From CBCPMX01 sp965120355 (GTDB lineage: Bacteria > Bacillota > Clostridia > Oscillospirales > Oscillospiraceae), in contig CBCPMX010000104.1 in NCBI GenBank assembly GCA_965120355.1, positions 1-8,739 of the forward strand: a stretch of 8,739 nt of DNA. Reading direction: 5' to 3'. Every line of letters begins with the position of its first letter. Within the stretch, counting starts at the first letter, position 1. The position numbers were made by a program, and so were the translations under genes. Positions 7,801 through 8,739 of this stretch are shown here, one piece after another. The notes under the pieces are model-generated. The model made no database searches, was not told the origin of the DNA, and saw nothing but the letters and a program-made list of their open reading frames with translations.

Positions 7801-8610
7801 TTATCGCCAGGACCGCAGCGGATTCGGATGTCCGTCGGGGCCGTAGCTGATGGCCGGGTCATAAGTCTCGTGAGGTGTGTAGGTGTTCGGCATCTGTCCC
7901 GGCAGATCGTTCCAGCCCCATTTGACCACATAGGGCTTGGCCACCGTGGGGGCGCCGTAGTCGTCCTCATAGGGATCCGGGCCCATATCCGGCATGGGCG
8001 GCGGTCCTCCGGGTCCCTCCGGCCCGCCGGCCTCGCCCTCCGGAGGCGGCCCTCCAAAACCACCGGACGCACCAGCCACCGGGGCGGCTGGAATAGACAG
8101 GTCATGCATGGATTTGATATGCCAGATCTTCCAGACACCGTTTTCTTTCACCAGATCCGCCAGCAGATGACCGGTAGTCCAGTAGCCTTTTGCGGAGCCA
8201 TCAGGCTGCGGATCCGTTTGATGGCCGTGGTCATAGGCCAGATAGCGCGCAGTCTGACCGTCGCCGGCCAGTTCCACCATGACCGTATGATAAGTATGGG
8301 CGTTCATGACGCTGTTTCCATAGTCTGCGTCCGGCCTGGCCGCGCGAACCATTTTCAGCTGTGCCAGCCGCTTTTCCCGGAGTCCGTCCACATAATACTT
8401 CCCAATCTCCGCCATGCCGACAAAATAGCCCAAATTATTCGCCAGAGAGGCAGACGCCTGTAAGTCCGGTTCGGTAACCCACAGTTCATCCAACTCCCGC
8501 TGCCGCCAATCGTTCTGCTTGTAGTAACAACGGCGGCTCATCAGATCCTTGATCTCTTCCTTATCCCAGAGCCGGGTGACCAGCTCTGCATTGGTGTACC
8601 GTGTATGCAT
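7801..8610 (-). CDS. NTF2/SnoaL-like protein with Gly/Pro-rich linker (269 aa)
   Basis: Residues 1-168 form an NTF2/SnoaL-like domain: helix TNAELVTRLWDKEEIKDLMS, the Y-Y-K-Q-N-D-W segment typical of SnoaL-like helices, LGYFVGMAEIGKYY, then strands HTYHTVMVELAGDG, RYLAYDHGHQ, GYWTTGHLLADLV and GVWKIWHIK. Residues about 178-220 are a low-complexity linker of G, P, E and D. The tail (221-269) ends with PHETYDPAISY at 246-256, equivalent to motifs in both neighbours. The start at 8610 follows AAAGGGGG; a longer open frame to the window edge overlaps the upstream gene in another frame and is not credible. The gap to the next gene is 12 bases and carries its ribosome binding site. Enzymatic role unknown; possible lyase, cyclase or isomerase of a small hydrophobic or aromatic compound, by fold only. 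Confidence 0.72.
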   Translation of the reverse strand: MHTRYTNAELVTRLWDKEEIKDLMSRRCYYKQNDWRQRELDELWVTEPDLQASASLANNLGYFVGMAEIGKYYVDGLREKRLAQLKMVRAARPDADYGNSVMNAHTYHTVMVELAGDGQTARYLAYDHGHQTDPQPDGSAKGYWTTGHLLADLVKENGVWKIWHIKSMHDLSIPAAPVAGASGGFGGPPPEGEAGGPEGPGGPPPMPDMGPDPYEDDYGAPTVAKPYVVKWGWNDLPGQMPNTYTPHETYDPAISYGPDGHPNPLRSWR

Positions 8611-8626
8611 CCTGCTGCCCCCTTTC

Positions 8627-8739
8627 TCAAATCCCATAGCTGAACGTCTGCGCAAACGTCTCATACGGCTCCGGCAGCGGCGGCGATTCCGTAAAGGGCC
8701 GGCCGGGATAGTAGCTGCTGCGCAGCTGCACCGGTACAT
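8627..8739 (-). CDS. Third NTF2/SnoaL-like family member, C-terminal fragment (partial)
   Basis: The frame reads in from the right edge and ends at TGA 8627-8629. Its 36 visible residues (VPVQLRSSYYPGRP, then LPEPYETFAQTFSYGI) resemble the proline-rich tail of the 250-residue protein at 7036-7788, with PEPYET identical. The gene ends 16 bases before the next start codon, so it is the upstream member of the same operon. Its fold domain is outside the window, so the family is inferred from the tail and from position. Confidence 0.6.
   Translation of the reverse strand, partial: VPVQLRSSYYPGRPFTESPPLPEPYETFAQTFSYGI

Noticed and set aside
6808..8463. Long plus-strand open frame of 551 codons
   Set aside because: It is antisense to the two NTF2-like genes and crosses the kinase promoter and a terminator. 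Composition is shadow-like and there is no ribosome binding site.
8611..8739. 43-codon N-terminal extension of the 269-residue NTF2-like gene
   Set aside because: Arg-rich out-of-frame reading of the upstream gene's tail; the better frame there ends in LPEPYETFAQTFSYGI.

Overview
The window looks like part of the chromosome of a moderately GC-rich Clostridia member (Bacillota, for example Oscillospiraceae or Lachnospiraceae). The clues are strong AGGAGG ribosome binding sites, GTG starts, sigma-A promoters with 17-base spacers, a SpoIIID-type sporulation regulator, and a cytoplasmic glycosidase of a type common in gut Clostridia. The genus cannot be fixed from the sequence alone.

Layout, left to right. 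Bases 2-64 (+) are the last 20 codons of an AraC-family regulator. It converges on a large GTG-started glycoside hydrolase of the GH106-like (alpha-L-rhamnosidase-like) type at 81-2702 (-), which has its own sigma-A promoter at 2792-2820. A sparse region of about 1.1 kb (2703-3828) follows. It holds a short SpoIIID-like gene (3038-3244, -) with its own terminator, a perfect 18-base palindrome (3372-3389), a strong 15-bp hairpin (3681-3715) and no other gene I can support. Next comes a two-gene sugar operon on the minus strand: a xylulokinase-type FGGY kinase (5315-6790) followed by an L-fucose/L-arabinose isomerase-family protein (3829-5301). A near-consensus promoter at 6881-6909 drives it, and a 17-base palindrome lies in its leader. 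A terminator at 6959-6990 closes the operon to its right. That second operon consists of at least three tandem NTF2/SnoaL-fold genes on the minus strand (7036-7788, 7801-8610, and a fragment at 8627-8739 running off the window).

How the genes may work together (inference). A cytoplasmic glycosidase, an isomerase, a sugar kinase and an AraC regulator form a typical locus for taking up a glycoside, releasing its sugar and feeding it into the pentose phosphate pathway. No transporter is in the window. The tandem NTF2/SnoaL proteins are the least explained part. They share a short C-terminal motif, P-[YH]-E-T-x5-S-[FY], and could act on an aglycone or a modified sugar intermediate, but nothing in the sequence proves a reaction. 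The sugar is also undefined: the glycosidase resembles rhamnosidases, the kinase resembles xylulokinase, and the isomerase belongs to the fucose/arabinose isomerase fold.
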